The notes beneath the pieces were generated by a model. That model ran no database searches. It was not told where the DNA came from and saw nothing but the letters and a program-made list of their open reading frames with translations. Below, one piece after another: positions 53,802 to 62,532 of a stretch of 64,000 nt of DNA. The number at the start of each line of letters is the position of its first letter. The first letter of the stretch is position 1. The DNA is from Burkholderia sp. Ac-20365 (GTDB lineage Bacteria > Pseudomonadota > Gammaproteobacteria > Burkholderiales > Burkholderiaceae). Where the stretch lies: the NCBI RefSeq assembly GCF_017104715.1, contig NZ_JAAGPI010000002.1, positions 310,001 to 374,000 of the forward strand. The letters run 5' to 3'. A program made the position numbers and the translations under genes.

Positions 53802-55571
53802 ATGAGTAGGATGAGTCTGAACCGCAAGCTGTGGTTATCGCTTGTGCTCGTATGGCTGGGTTTGCTGGGCGTCGGATTATGGAGCGCGGTCGAAACCCGC
53901 TCGACGATGCTCAGTGAGCGCAAGGCCGGCATGGTGAATCTCGTCGATGCCGCGCAAGGTGTCGTGAACGGCTACTACGCGCTAGCGCAGGCGGGCAAGA
54001 TGAGCGAAGCCGATGCGCAGCGCGAAGCGCTCGCACGACTCGCGACGATGCGCTACGGCGAGTCCGGTTATCTGTTCGTGATGGATTCGAAGCCCGTCGT
54101 GCTGATGCATCCGACCTTGCCGCAGATGAACGGCAAAGCAGTGGGCGATTTCAAGGATCCGGACGGCAAGCTGCTGTATGTGTCGATCGTCGATGCAGCG
54201 AAGGCGACGGGCAAAGGCTTCGCCGAATATCGCGGACGTCTGCCGCATAGCGAAGAAGCCGTGCCGAAAATCAGCTATGCCGTGCGATTTGCGCCGTGGG
54301 ACTGGAACATTGTCAGCGGCGTGTTCGTGCGCGATATCGATACGGCTTACTACGCGAATCTGATCGAGCATTTTCTTGTCGTGCTGGTGATCGGCGCGGG
54401 CATTTCGTTCGCGATGCTGTTGATCATTCGCAACGTGCGCGGCAGTCTCGGCGGCGAGCCGCAGGATGCCGCGAAGCTCGCGGCGCGCATTGCGACGGGC
54501 GACCTTACGCAACTCGTGCCGGTTCGCGCGAACGATTCGTCGAGCATGATGGCCGCGATGAACGAGATGCAGAGCCGCTTGCAGCGCACGATCGGCGAGA
54601 TTCGACAGTCGGCGGAGTCGATTGCATCGGCGACGCAGCAGATCGCGGCGGGCAATGGCGATCTGTCGCAGCGCACGGAACAGCAGGCAGCGTCGCTTCA
54701 GGAAACGGCGGCGAGCATGGAAGAGCTGACGGCGACCGTCAAGCAGAACGCGGATAACGCGCGCCAGGCGAGCGGTCTCGCGAACAACGCATCGGAGATC
54801 GCGACGAAGGGTAACGACGTCGTCAATCGCGTGATCGGCACGATGACCGAGATCAACGACAGCTCGCGGCAGATCTCGGACATCATCGGCGTGATCGAGG
54901 GCATTGCGTTCCAGACGAATATTCTTGCGCTCAACGCTGCCGTCGAAGCGGCGCGTGCGGGCGAGCAGGGCCGCGGCTTCGCGGTCGTCGCGGGCGAAGT
55001 GCGCAGCCTCGCGCAACGTTCGGCGACGGCGGCGAAGGAAATCAAGCAGCTGATCGGCGACTCGGTGGAACGCGTGAACAACGGCTACGCGCTCGTCGAG
55101 CAGGCGGGCACGACGATGAGCGAGATCATGCAGGCGGTGCGTCGCGTGACGGACATCATGGGCGAAATTGCTGCGGCGTCGGAAGAACAGAGCAGTGGCA
55201 TCTCGCAGGTCGGTCGCGCCGTCACGCAGATGGACGAGGTCACGCAGCAGAATGCCGCGCTGGTCGAGCAGGCTGCGGCCGCTGCCGCTTCGCTGCAGGA
55301 TCAGGCGGCGCGGTTGCGTCAGACGATCGGTGCGTTTCGTGTGAATGGCGGCGAGCCGACGACGGTTGCTGCGAAGACGGTTCCGGCGCCGGTGAAGAAG
55401 GTGACGAATACGGCGCCGTCGAAACCTGCCGTTGCAAAGGCGCCGGTTGCCGCACCGAAGGCATCATCGGAGACGGCTGCGCGCGAAGCCGCAACCCCGG
55501 TCGTAAAGCCGAGCGCGTCTGCGCGCCCTGCAAAGGCAGTGTCGTCCGATGACGACTGGACGACGTTCTAA
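53802..55571 (+). CDS. Methyl-accepting chemotaxis protein
   Basis: The 589-residue receptor has a helix at about 10-30, a periplasmic single-Cache sensor (about 35-190, [21 protein letters not shown]), a second helix (about 195-215), a HAMP domain and a long signalling coiled coil whose tip is [36 protein letters not shown]. After an Ala/Pro/Lys-rich linker it ends in DDDWTTF, which resembles the WxxF pentapeptide that tethers CheR/CheB. Cache domains of this class often bind small organic acids, but the ligand is unknown. It is a lone gene, not beside che genes. Confidence 0.93.
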   Translation: MSRMSLNRKLWLSLVLVWLGLLGVGLWSAVETRSTMLSERKAGMVNLVDAAQGVVNGYYALAQAGKMSEADAQREALARLATMRYGESGYLFVMDSKPVVLMHPTLPQMNGKAVGDFKDPDGKLLYVSIVDAAKATGKGFAEYRGRLPHSEEAVPKISYAVRFAPWDWNIVSGVFVRDIDTAYYANLIEHFLVVLVIGAGISFAMLLIIRNVRGSLGGEPQDAAKLAARIATGDLTQLVPVRANDSSSMMAAMNEMQSRLQRTIGEIRQSAESIASATQQIAAGNGDLSQRTEQQAASLQETAASMEELTATVKQNADNARQASGLANNASEIATKGNDVVNRVIGTMTEINDSSRQISDIIGVIEGIAFQTNILALNAAVEAARAGEQGRGFAVVAGEVRSLAQRSATAAKEIKQLIGDSVERVNNGYALVEQAGTTMSEIMQAVRRVTDIMGEIAAASEEQSSGISQVGRAVTQMDEVTQQNAALVEQAAAAAASLQDQAARLRQTIGAFRVNGGEPTTVAAKTVPAPVKKVTNTAPSKPAVAKAPVAAPKASSETAAREAATPVVKPSASARPAKAVSSDDDWTTF

Positions 55572-55578
55572 CAGCGAC

Positions 55579-56397
55579 CTAGTTGATAGACAGACCGTCG
55601 TCGGTCTTCTGAACGTGCTGCAGCGTCGGATCGGATTCGTGAATCGCCAGCGTGTCGATTCCGAAGGGGAACTGATGATAACCAAGCGACGTGAGCAGCG
55701 CGTCAATCGCGCCGCGATCTGATTTGATCATTTCGATCAGCATGACGGGGCGGTGCCGTTCAATCACGGCGCGCGCCCCGCGCAACACGTCGACTTCCAT
55801 CCCTTCGACATCGAGCTTCAGGAAATCCAGACGCTCCAGTTCCAGCGACGGCAGGTCGATCACGGGCACCTTGACGCCATGCTGCGCGTCGTAGGAAATC
55901 GGCTGTCCGATTGCCTCGGTGTGCTCGCGCTGACGCAGTTCCAGACTGCCGAAGCTCGCGGGTTTCGTATAGTCGGGGCGCGGCACGATCATCTCACCGC
56001 AACGTTCTCCGAGCGCCGCAAGGCGCGCTCGCGCATTCAGGCAGTTGTTGAGCGCGATGTTGCCGGCGAGCGCGTAGTAGACGGTCTCCTGCGCTTCGAA
56101 CGACATCACCTGCCCCCAGCCGTACATGTGCCGCGACCATTCGATCGTATGGACACCGATGTTTGCGCCGCCATCGATGGCGACTACGCCGTCGCCGAAA
56201 TGGCGGCGCCGCAGATCGAGAATCAGGAGTGCGAGTCTGATTTCATTGGCATCGAATTGAGATGTCGAGAGCAATTGATAGCCGACTCCGAAAGCGTTTC
56301 CATTGGGATTGATGGCGTAATCGTTGCGATTGACGATCATGTTGCCGTGGTTGGTCGAAGCTAGAACGAATGCGATGGGACGAGCGGGAAATGACAT
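55579..56397 (-). CDS. FkbM-family methyltransferase
   Basis: The 272-residue protein has a class I methyltransferase fold with motif I AIDGGANIGVHT (about 94-105), MSFEAQETVYYALAGNIALNN and the FkbM marker LDFLKLDVEGMEVDVLRGA. FkbM enzymes usually O-methylate sugars or polyketides. The start at 56397 is chosen because the frame upstream to 56574 is Arg-rich and unlike the family. It is convergent with the chemoreceptor gene, with only 7 bp between the stops, and not within a polysaccharide cluster. Confidence 0.85.
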   Translation of the reverse strand: MSFPARPIAFVLASTNHGNMIVNRNDYAINPNGNAFGVGYQLLSTSQFDANEIRLALLILDLRRRHFGDGVVAIDGGANIGVHTIEWSRHMYGWGQVMSFEAQETVYYALAGNIALNNCLNARARLAALGERCGEMIVPRPDYTKPASFGSLELRQREHTEAIGQPISYDAQHGVKVPVIDLPSLELERLDFLKLDVEGMEVDVLRGARAVIERHRPVMLIEMIKSDRGAIDALLTSLGYHQFPFGIDTLAIHESDPTLQHVQKTDDGLSIN

Positions 56398-56701
56398 GTG
56401 TCTCTGTGTTGTTGAGTTGCAAGTCGGGAGTGTCCGCAACGACGCCGGGCTGAGCAGCGCCTGATCGATCGAAGGGGCCGTACGGCGCGTCCATCCTAAA
56501 AACGCGGTAGGCAGGCCCCTATAGGACGGTTCCGAAAATGCGGCGCAGCCGCGTCCCACCACGCGCATACCCATATGCGAACCCTGTATTTCACATTCTG
56601 GGGCGCGTATGAGAGGATTTACGGCTCGACGATCCGGGAGCGGCGCAGCCGTTCACGCCGTCGACAACGAATCTGAAACAAGGCAGTCAAGAGAGAATCA
56701 C

Positions 56702-57514
56702 ATGCAGCGCAGAACACTCATCAAGGTTTTTTCCGCCGCGCTTGCTTCGGCAGCGCTCGTCACGAGCTTCGGCGCGCACGCCGACGACAAGGTCATCAAG
56801 GTCGGCACGATCAGCGGCCCCGACGCACAAATCTGGTCGGTTGTGCAGAAGGTCGCCAAGCGCGAAGGCCTGAACGTGAAGGTCATCGAGTTCAACGATT
56901 ACGTGCAGCCGAACGCCGCGCTCGACGCTGGCGATCTCGATGCAAACAGCTTCCAGCATCAGCCGTATCTCGACAGCCAGATCAAGCAGCGCGGCTACAA
57001 GATCGTCAATGCCGGCCTGACGTATATCTCGCCGCTGGGCATCTATTCGAAGAAGCTGAAGTCGGTTAAGGATTTGCCGCAGGGTGCGAAGGTTGCTGTG
57101 CCGAACGATCCGTCGAACGAAAATCGCGCGCTGCTGCTGTTGCAGTCGCAAGGCGTGATCAAGCTGAAGGCGGGTGCGGGCACGAACGGCAACAATGCGA
57201 CGCCGCTCGATGTCGCCGAGAATCCGAAGAAGGTGAAGCTTATCGAACTCGATGCGGCGCAATTGCCGCGTTCGCTGGGTGATGTCGATGCTGCTGCGAT
57301 CAATACGAACTTCGCGTTGGCCGCGGGCTTGCAGCCGACCAAGGACGCGATCGCTCTCGAAGATGTGCATAGCCCGTATGCGAATCTGATCGCCGTGCGT
57401 ATCAAGGATAAGGATCAGCCGTGGGTGAAGAAGCTGGTCGCGGCGTATCAGTCGGAAGATGTGCGGCAGTTCATCAAGACGGAGTTTAAAGGTTCGGTTG
57501 TGCCGTCGTTCTGA
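56702..57514 (+). CDS. metQ: MetQ/NlpA-family substrate-binding protein
   Basis: The 270-residue protein has a signal peptide cut near FGAHA (20-24) and the MetQ fold: VGTISGPDAQIWSVVQKVAKREGL, the marker EFNDYVQPNAALDAGDLDANSFQHQPYLD in shorter pieces, and NTNFALAAGL. It should bind D/L-methionine in the periplasm. It has no lipobox Cys, unlike E. coli MetQ, and no metN or metI gene is next to it. The 304-bp region upstream, between it and the FkbM gene, shows no clear site. Repeat copy C begins 51 bp after its stop. Confidence 0.87.
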   Translation: MQRRTLIKVFSAALASAALVTSFGAHADDKVIKVGTISGPDAQIWSVVQKVAKREGLNVKVIEFNDYVQPNAALDAGDLDANSFQHQPYLDSQIKQRGYKIVNAGLTYISPLGIYSKKLKSVKDLPQGAKVAVPNDPSNENRALLLLQSQGVIKLKAGAGTNGNNATPLDVAENPKKVKLIELDAAQLPRSLGDVDAAAINTNFALAAGLQPTKDAIALEDVHSPYANLIAVRIKDKDQPWVKKLVAAYQSEDVRQFIKTEFKGSVVPSF

Positions 57515-57565
57515 GTGGTTCTCTGTTGGGTGTCGCTGGCGCTGGTTTGGTTTGCCTGGGTTTTC

Positions 57566-58218
57566 GCTGGCATCCGCGTTAGCGCCTACGCGGCGCAAGC
57601 GTTGCCCCTGTGCGGGGCGGCACTTACTTTCTTTGCCGCCGCAAAGAAAGTAAGCAAAGAAATCGGGCTAACACCGCCCGTTTTTGACCACCGCCTGAGG
57701 GCCCCCAACTTTTCCTCTCCTTCGCACGGCAACCTCTCAGTCACCGCCCGTTGCTAGCGCTCCGAACGGACGCCTCACCCACGTCAATCACCCGTAGCGC
57801 AGCCAGCGGCAGCGACTGGTTACGGCCGCCCAGGTGGCAAACTGTGTGTCGGTCGTAGTGCTTCACACCTCAGCGCTCTTACGACACCGATCGTGTTTTT
57901 CAGTCCGGAGTGGAGCGCATACGCCGCGACAGCCGACACACAGTTTGCCGCTATAGAACGTGGGAGATTTGATCGCGCATGCGTTGACGCGGGAGCGTGA
58001 AGCGGGTGATGCGCCTGGCAAGAGCGTTGGCAGCGGGCATCGAGACGAGTGATGCCGCGCACAGGACGGGGCTGTTGGGGGCCCGTGGGCAGGAAGAAAA
58101 GTTGGCGGTGTTCAGCGGCTTTCTTTTGCCTACTTTTCTTTGCCGCGGCAAAGAAAAGTAGGTGCCGCCCCGCACAGGGGCGACGCGTGAATCACGAAGG
58201 CAAATCGCGGATGCCAGC
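57566..58218 (-). repeat. 653-bp palindromic intergenic repeat, copy C (inverted)
   Basis: This copy has the same terminal GCTGGCATCCGCG ends (57566-57578, 58206-58218), the 34-bp perfect palindrome now near the right end (58129-58162), the related hairpin on the left, and the central GGCAAACTGTGTGT pair (57836-57849, 57936-57949). Read on the - strand it matches copy A in order. Its two arms carry different modules, as in A and unlike B. It lies between the metQ stop and the MarR-GNAT stop, where two genes converge. No gene is seen in it. Confidence 0.9.
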
Positions 58219-58225
58219 GTAAAAG

Positions 58226-58261
58226 CAAAAACAAAAACAAAAACAAAAACAAAAACAAAAA
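58226..58261. repeat. CAAAAA hexanucleotide repeat, six units
   Basis: Six tandem CAAAAA units follow repeat copy C and reach to within 1 bp of the stop codon of the MarR-GNAT gene (58263-58265). Related T-rich tracts flank the left ends of copies A and B. The tract is T-rich on the gene's transcript strand and prone to slippage. Confidence 0.85.
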
Positions 58262-58262
58262 A

Positions 58263-59195
58263 CTACAGCGCCCGCTCCCAAATCTCGATCAAAAGCTCAC
58301 ACCCAAACCGCCGCTCAGGCGTCCCCGACACGAGAGCAAATCCCGCCTGCGTCACAAGCCGCCGAGCTTCATCAAGCGAACGCTCGCTTTCAACGGACAT
58401 CGTCCGATACCCCACCCGTTTCGCAAACCGCACGCATTCGTTGATCAGCTGCGTGCCGATGCCGAGCCGCCGCACGTCTGGCTCGACATACAGCATGCGC
58501 ACGCTTGCCTGCGTATCGGATGCCGCTGCGACCAGCGCCGATCCAACGATCAGCCCATCCTGCTCCGCGACCCAGCAGATTTCTCGCGGCGTGTCGTTCC
58601 CACGCGCGAAGTGCGCCACCTGCTGCGCGAGCAGCGCCTCGAAGGTCTGGTCCCAGCCGTGGCGGCCCGCGAAGAGCTGCGCCTGGCGCGACACCAGCGC
58701 GCCATACTCGCCCGCACGCGGCGCGCGCAGCGTCACGATGCTATGACGCGGCCGCTCGTCGAGCAGCCGCTCGATCAGCTTCATCGCGGCAATCAATTGA
58801 TCCTGCGAGTGCGGCGCAAGCCGCGTGAGCACAGCAGCGACCTCGTCGAGCGCCGCGGCGTCGAGCGGCTGGTATGCAGCGAGGCCCGTTTCCGTCAGCG
58901 AGACGAGCGACTGGCGCGCGTCGATCTCCGACGGCCGCCGTGAAATCAGGTCGCGCCGTTCGAAGCTCGACAGCAGCCGGCTCAGATAGCCGCTGTCGAT
59001 GCCCAGATTGCGCGCCAGCGCTGCCGCCGTCTGATGCTCGCTGCGCGACAGTTCGTGCATCACACGCACCTCCGTCAGCGAAAACGGGCTTTTCTGCAGA
59101 TGTTCGTGCAGCGCTCCGATGTGCTGCGTATAGAAGCGGTTGAAATGGCGGACGGCTTCCGCCCGGACTATGTCGGGATCGTTCACCGTTTCCAT
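58263..59195 (-). CDS. MarR-type regulator fused to a GNAT acetyltransferase
   Basis: The 310-residue protein joins an N-terminal MarR winged HTH (about 10-140, SLTEVRVMHELSRSEHQTAAALARNL, then DSGYLSRLLSSFERR) to a C-terminal GNAT domain (about 153-305) with the acetyl-CoA motif VEPDVRRLGIGTQLINECVRFA. This bifunctional type is widespread. It could repress its own region and acetylate a small molecule or protein; the substrate is unknown. It is divergent from the nag regulator. Confidence 0.9.
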   Translation of the reverse strand: METVNDPDIVRAEAVRHFNRFYTQHIGALHEHLQKSPFSLTEVRVMHELSRSEHQTAAALARNLGIDSGYLSRLLSSFERRDLISRRPSEIDARQSLVSLTETGLAAYQPLDAAALDEVAAVLTRLAPHSQDQLIAAMKLIERLLDERPRHSIVTLRAPRAGEYGALVSRQAQLFAGRHGWDQTFEALLAQQVAHFARGNDTPREICWVAEQDGLIVGSALVAAASDTQASVRMLYVEPDVRRLGIGTQLINECVRFAKRVGYRTMSVESERSLDEARRLVTQAGFALVSGTPERRFGCELLIEIWERAL

Positions 59196-59465
59196 TCCCC
59201 GTTTTGGCCTGTCATTCCGTCACCAAGCTGTGTTGTTTCTGTCGAGTGATCGCGCGCGAATTTCGCAGTTTGCACCAGATTGTTAATAAAGAGGTATGAC
59301 ATTTGCGGGTTAACGCACGTAACTTGACAGACATTTCGTGCAGACCAGTGGCTCAATTGGGCTCGAATACGGGTATGCCCTAATGCCAGCGGGATGTCAG
59401 TGGAAATCCGCTTAATTCGCGGAAAGCCTTACCGGTCAAGGGTTTGCTCGGTGTAGACCAGCTAG

Positions 59466-59487
59466 ATACCAGCTCGTTGACTGGTAT
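59466..59487. promoter_or_regulatory. GntR/NagR-type operator
   Basis: ATACCAG (59466-59472) and CTGGTAT (59481-59487) form an inverted repeat that overlaps the -35 of the promoter. A further half-site AGACCAG precedes it. The sequence resembles the TGGTATA-type sites of HutC/NagR regulators, so autorepression by the downstream GntR protein is likely. Confidence 0.6.
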
Positions 59488-59504
59488 TATGGTGGTTATA
59501 TAAT
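59477..59504 (+). promoter_or_regulatory. Sigma-70 promoter of the nag cluster
   Basis: TTGACT (59477-59482) and TATAAT (59499-59504) are separated by 16 bp. The -10 covers an in-frame ATG at 59503, so that ATG cannot be the start codon; the start moves to 59563. The remaining upstream sequence (59196-59460) shows no further firm site. Confidence 0.75.
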
Positions 59505-59562
59505 GGGCTCCACTTTAGTAGTCCACCGCTGTCAGATTCCCCACGATCCCGACTCGAGCCAA

Positions 59563-60297
59563 ATGGAAACCCGTTGGTCCGCACTGACACCTGACGTCCA
59601 TAACGTCACCCCGCTGTACCTGCAGCTCGCCCGCAATCTGGCGACGGCGATCCATTGCGGCGTGTGGTCGGCGGGCGAGGCGCTGCCGTCGGAGCGCACG
59701 TTGTCGGATGCGATCGGCGTGTCGCGCATCACCGCGCGCAAGGCGATTGCGTTGCTGGTCGAGCAGGGTTTGATCCGGCGCGCGCGCGGCGCGGGCAGCT
59801 TCATCACGCCGCGCGTCGAAGATCCGCTGTCGCGTCTGACCGGCTTCACGAAGAAGATGGAGCAACGCGGCTTTCGCCCGGATTCGGTGTGGCTCGAACG
59901 CGAGGTCCGCACCGCGACACGCGAAGAAATCGTGCATCTGGGGCTGTCGCCGGGTGCTTCCGTGGCGAGCCTGCGCCGTCTGCGCCGCGCCGACGGCATC
60001 GTGATGGCCGTCGAGCATTCGTCGCTGCCCGTGTCGATCGTGTCCGATCCGCAGTCGATCGGCGGCTCGCTATACAGCTATCTCGAACAGCGCGGCTTGC
60101 CTGTCGTGCGCGCGCTGCAACACTTTCGCGCCGTCAATGCGTCGAGCGAGATCGCTTCGCTGATGGACCTCGAACAGGGCAGCGCGCTGCTGCTCATCAC
60201 GCGCGTGGGCTATAGCGCCGATCAGCGCGCCATCGAACTCACAGACACTTATTGCCGGGACGACTACTACGACTTCGTCGCTGAACTGCGGCTGTGA
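59563..60297 (+). CDS. nagR: GntR-family (HutC/NagR type) transcriptional regulator
   Basis: The 244-residue protein has a GntR winged HTH (about 12-80, PLYLQLARNLATAIHCGVWSAGEALPSERTLSDAIGVSRITARKAI in the DNA-binding part) and a UTRA effector domain (about 100-240). It probably senses GlcNAc-6-P or GlcN-6-P and represses the nag genes. The start is set at ATG 59563 because the only good promoter has its -10 on the upstream ATG. nagA follows by 91 bp. Confidence 0.87.
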   Translation: METRWSALTPDVHNVTPLYLQLARNLATAIHCGVWSAGEALPSERTLSDAIGVSRITARKAIALLVEQGLIRRARGAGSFITPRVEDPLSRLTGFTKKMEQRGFRPDSVWLEREVRTATREEIVHLGLSPGASVASLRRLRRADGIVMAVEHSSLPVSIVSDPQSIGGSLYSYLEQRGLPVVRALQHFRAVNASSEIASLMDLEQGSALLLITRVGYSADQRAIELTDTYCRDDYYDFVAELRL

Positions 60298-60388
60298 GCC
60301 GTTGCGCCCGCAAGGCGCGACGGAAACAGGCGGAACGCTCGCGGCGCAAATCAGTCACGCACTGCATTACGCAACATCAGAGAGACTC

Positions 60389-61492
60389 ATGCTGACCGGA
60401 AACATACTCACCCCCGAAGGCTGGATCCACGGCACGATCGAATCCGCAAACGGCCGCATCACGGCCATTACGGGCAATGCCGTCGATCCGTCGACCAACG
60501 ACGCGCCGTCCATCCTGCCGGGCTTCATCGACCTGCACGTGCACGGCGGCGGCGGCGCCGATGTGATGGAAGCGGGCAACGCGATCGAGGCGATCACACG
60601 CACGCATGCACGCTTCGGCACCACGAGCCTGCTCGCCACCACGATGACGGCGCCGCGCGACGAGCTGATGGCCGTCGTCGCCGGCCTCGGCGATGTCGCG
60701 AAGAACCGCGTGCCGGGCGGCGCGCGCGTGCTTGGCGTGCATCTGGAAGGTCCGTACATCAATCCCGGCAAGCTCGGTGCGCAGCCGGACGCGGCGGTGG
60801 AGGCCGTGCTCGACGAAGTGCTGAAGTATCTGTCGATCGCACCGATCCGCGTCGTGACCATCGCGCCGGAAATCTCCGGCCACATGGACATCATCTCCGA
60901 GATCAACGCGCGCGGCGTGCGTGTGCAACTGGGCCACTCGCTCGGCACCTACGACGACGCGGTCGCCGCGATGAAGCACGGCGCGCGCAGCTTCACGCAC
61001 CTGTTCAACGCGATGTCGCCGCTGCATCACCGCAATCCGGGGATGGTCGGCGCCGCGCTCGCGCATGCCGAGTACGCGGAAATCATTCCCGACCTGCTGC
61101 ACGTGCATCCGGGCGCGATCCGCGCCGCGATGCGCGCGATCCCGCGTCTCTACGTGGTGACGGACAGCACGTCGGCGACGGGCATGCCCGATGGCGAATA
61201 TCGCCTCGGCAGCCAGCACGTGACGAAGTGCCTCGGCGGCGTGCGCCTTGCCGACGGCACGCTCGCAGGCAGCACGCTGACGATGGATCAGGCGCTGCGC
61301 AACCTCGTATCGCTCGGCCTGCCGATGGCCGACGTGTCAAACCGTATGTCCCGTTATGCCGCCGACTATCTCGGCCTTGAAGACCGCGGCCGTCTCGTGC
61401 GCGGCGCGTGGGCCGACATCGTCGTGTTCGATCGCGAACTGGCATTGACGGCGACTTACGTCGAAGGAGAATCGATTGTCGAATATGCTTAA
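60389..61492 (+). CDS. nagA: N-acetylglucosamine-6-phosphate deacetylase
   Basis: The 367-residue amidohydrolase removes acetate from GlcNAc-6-P. It has the metal/active motif FIDLHVHGGGG (about 47-57), GVHLEGPYINPGKLGA, LGHSLGTYDDA, THLFNAMSPLHHR and the catalytic Asp in VVTDSTSATG. The start at 60389 gives the family N-terminus MLTGNILTPEGW. Its last 17 bp overlap the SIS-domain gene. Confidence 0.95.
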   Translation: MLTGNILTPEGWIHGTIESANGRITAITGNAVDPSTNDAPSILPGFIDLHVHGGGGADVMEAGNAIEAITRTHARFGTTSLLATTMTAPRDELMAVVAGLGDVAKNRVPGGARVLGVHLEGPYINPGKLGAQPDAAVEAVLDEVLKYLSIAPIRVVTIAPEISGHMDIISEINARGVRVQLGHSLGTYDDAVAAMKHGARSFTHLFNAMSPLHHRNPGMVGAALAHAEYAEIIPDLLHVHPGAIRAAMRAIPRLYVVTDSTSATGMPDGEYRLGSQHVTKCLGGVRLADGTLAGSTLTMDQALRNLVSLGLPMADVSNRMSRYAADYLGLEDRGRLVRGAWADIVVFDRELALTATYVEGESIVEYA

Positions 61493-62495
61493 AGAGGCGC
61501 TGGCATCCGCTGACGTGGTCGCCGCGCAACTCAACGATACCTCGCGCGTCGAAGCGCTCGCGGCCCGGCTCGCGCAAGAGCCGCGTCACGTCGCGCTGAC
61601 GGTGGCGCGCGGCAGCTCGGATCACGCGGCGAGTTACTTCGCGTCGCTGACGATGAGCCGCGTCGGCTTGCCCGTCGCTTCGCTGCCGATGTCGGTCGCC
61701 ACGCTGCAACAGGCGCCGCTGCAAGTGCGCAATCAGCTTGCACTGGGTTTTTCGCAATCGGGCAAGAGCCCCGATCTGGTCGGCACGATGCAGGCGCTGC
61801 GCGAAGCGGGCGCGCTGACGGTCGCTGCCGTCAACGTACCAGGCTCGCCGCTCGAACACGCATGCGAGTTCTATCTGCCGCTGCTCGCCGGTCCTGAACT
61901 GAGCGTTGCAGCAACCAAGAGCTATATCGCGATGCTGTCCGTGTCCGCGCAACTCGTCGCGCACTGGCAGAAGGATGAAGCGTTGCTCGAAGGCCTGAAG
62001 TCGCTGCCGGAAGCGCTAAAACGCGCAGGCGCGCTCGACTGGTCGAAGGCCGTCGATGAACTGCGCGACGTCGAACGCATGATCGTGATCGGCCGTGGTC
62101 TCGGTCTCGCGATCGCGCAGGAAGCGGCGCTGAAGCTGAAGGAAACCTCGGGCATCCAGGCCGAAGCGTTTTCGAGCGCCGAAGTGCGTCACGGTCCGAT
62201 GGAACTGATCGATCGTGACTATCCGCTACTGGTGTTCGCACCGCGCGGACCGGAACAGGCGGGCCTGCTGCAGCTCGCGCGCGACATGCAGGCGCGCGGT
62301 GCACGCGTGCTGCTCGCCGCCGATCCGGCCGATGTCCCCGAAGCCACCTTGCCACTCGTATCGACGGCGCACGCGGCGCTCGATCCGATTGCCGCAATCC
62401 TTTCTTTCTACGTGATGGCTGCCGGCCTTGCCGCCGCCCGCGGACGCAACCCTGATGCGCCGCGCCATCTGATGAAAGTCACCGAAACTCACTGA
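61476..62495 (+). CDS. SIS-domain glucosamine-6-phosphate deaminase (NagB-II/AgaS-like)
   Basis: The 339-residue protein carries two SIS domains (about 40-160 and 200-325) with ARGSSDHAASYFASL, GFSQSGKSPDLVG, AATKSYIAML and the C-terminal APRGPEQAGL. It lacks the glutaminase half of GlmS, so it should be the deaminating isomerase that turns GlcN-6-P into fructose 6-phosphate; classical NagB is not present here. I start at the TTG 61476, since AAGGAGA (61463-61469) lies 6 nt before it; the ATG at 61485 is too far. Confidence 0.88.
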   Translation: MSNMLKEALASADVVAAQLNDTSRVEALAARLAQEPRHVALTVARGSSDHAASYFASLTMSRVGLPVASLPMSVATLQQAPLQVRNQLALGFSQSGKSPDLVGTMQALREAGALTVAAVNVPGSPLEHACEFYLPLLAGPELSVAATKSYIAMLSVSAQLVAHWQKDEALLEGLKSLPEALKRAGALDWSKAVDELRDVERMIVIGRGLGLAIAQEAALKLKETSGIQAEAFSSAEVRHGPMELIDRDYPLLVFAPRGPEQAGLLQLARDMQARGARVLLAADPADVPEATLPLVSTAHAALDPIAAILSFYVMAAGLAAARGRNPDAPRHLMKVTETH

Positions 62496-62532
62496 TCGAG
62501 ATATTCAGATGCGACGTGTCGAGGAGTCCCGT

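Noticed and set aside
56398..56701. A SAM or other riboswitch before the MetQ gene
   Set aside because: I looked for conserved stem and core elements upstream of the start and saw none. The region is also shared with the divergent FkbM promoter.
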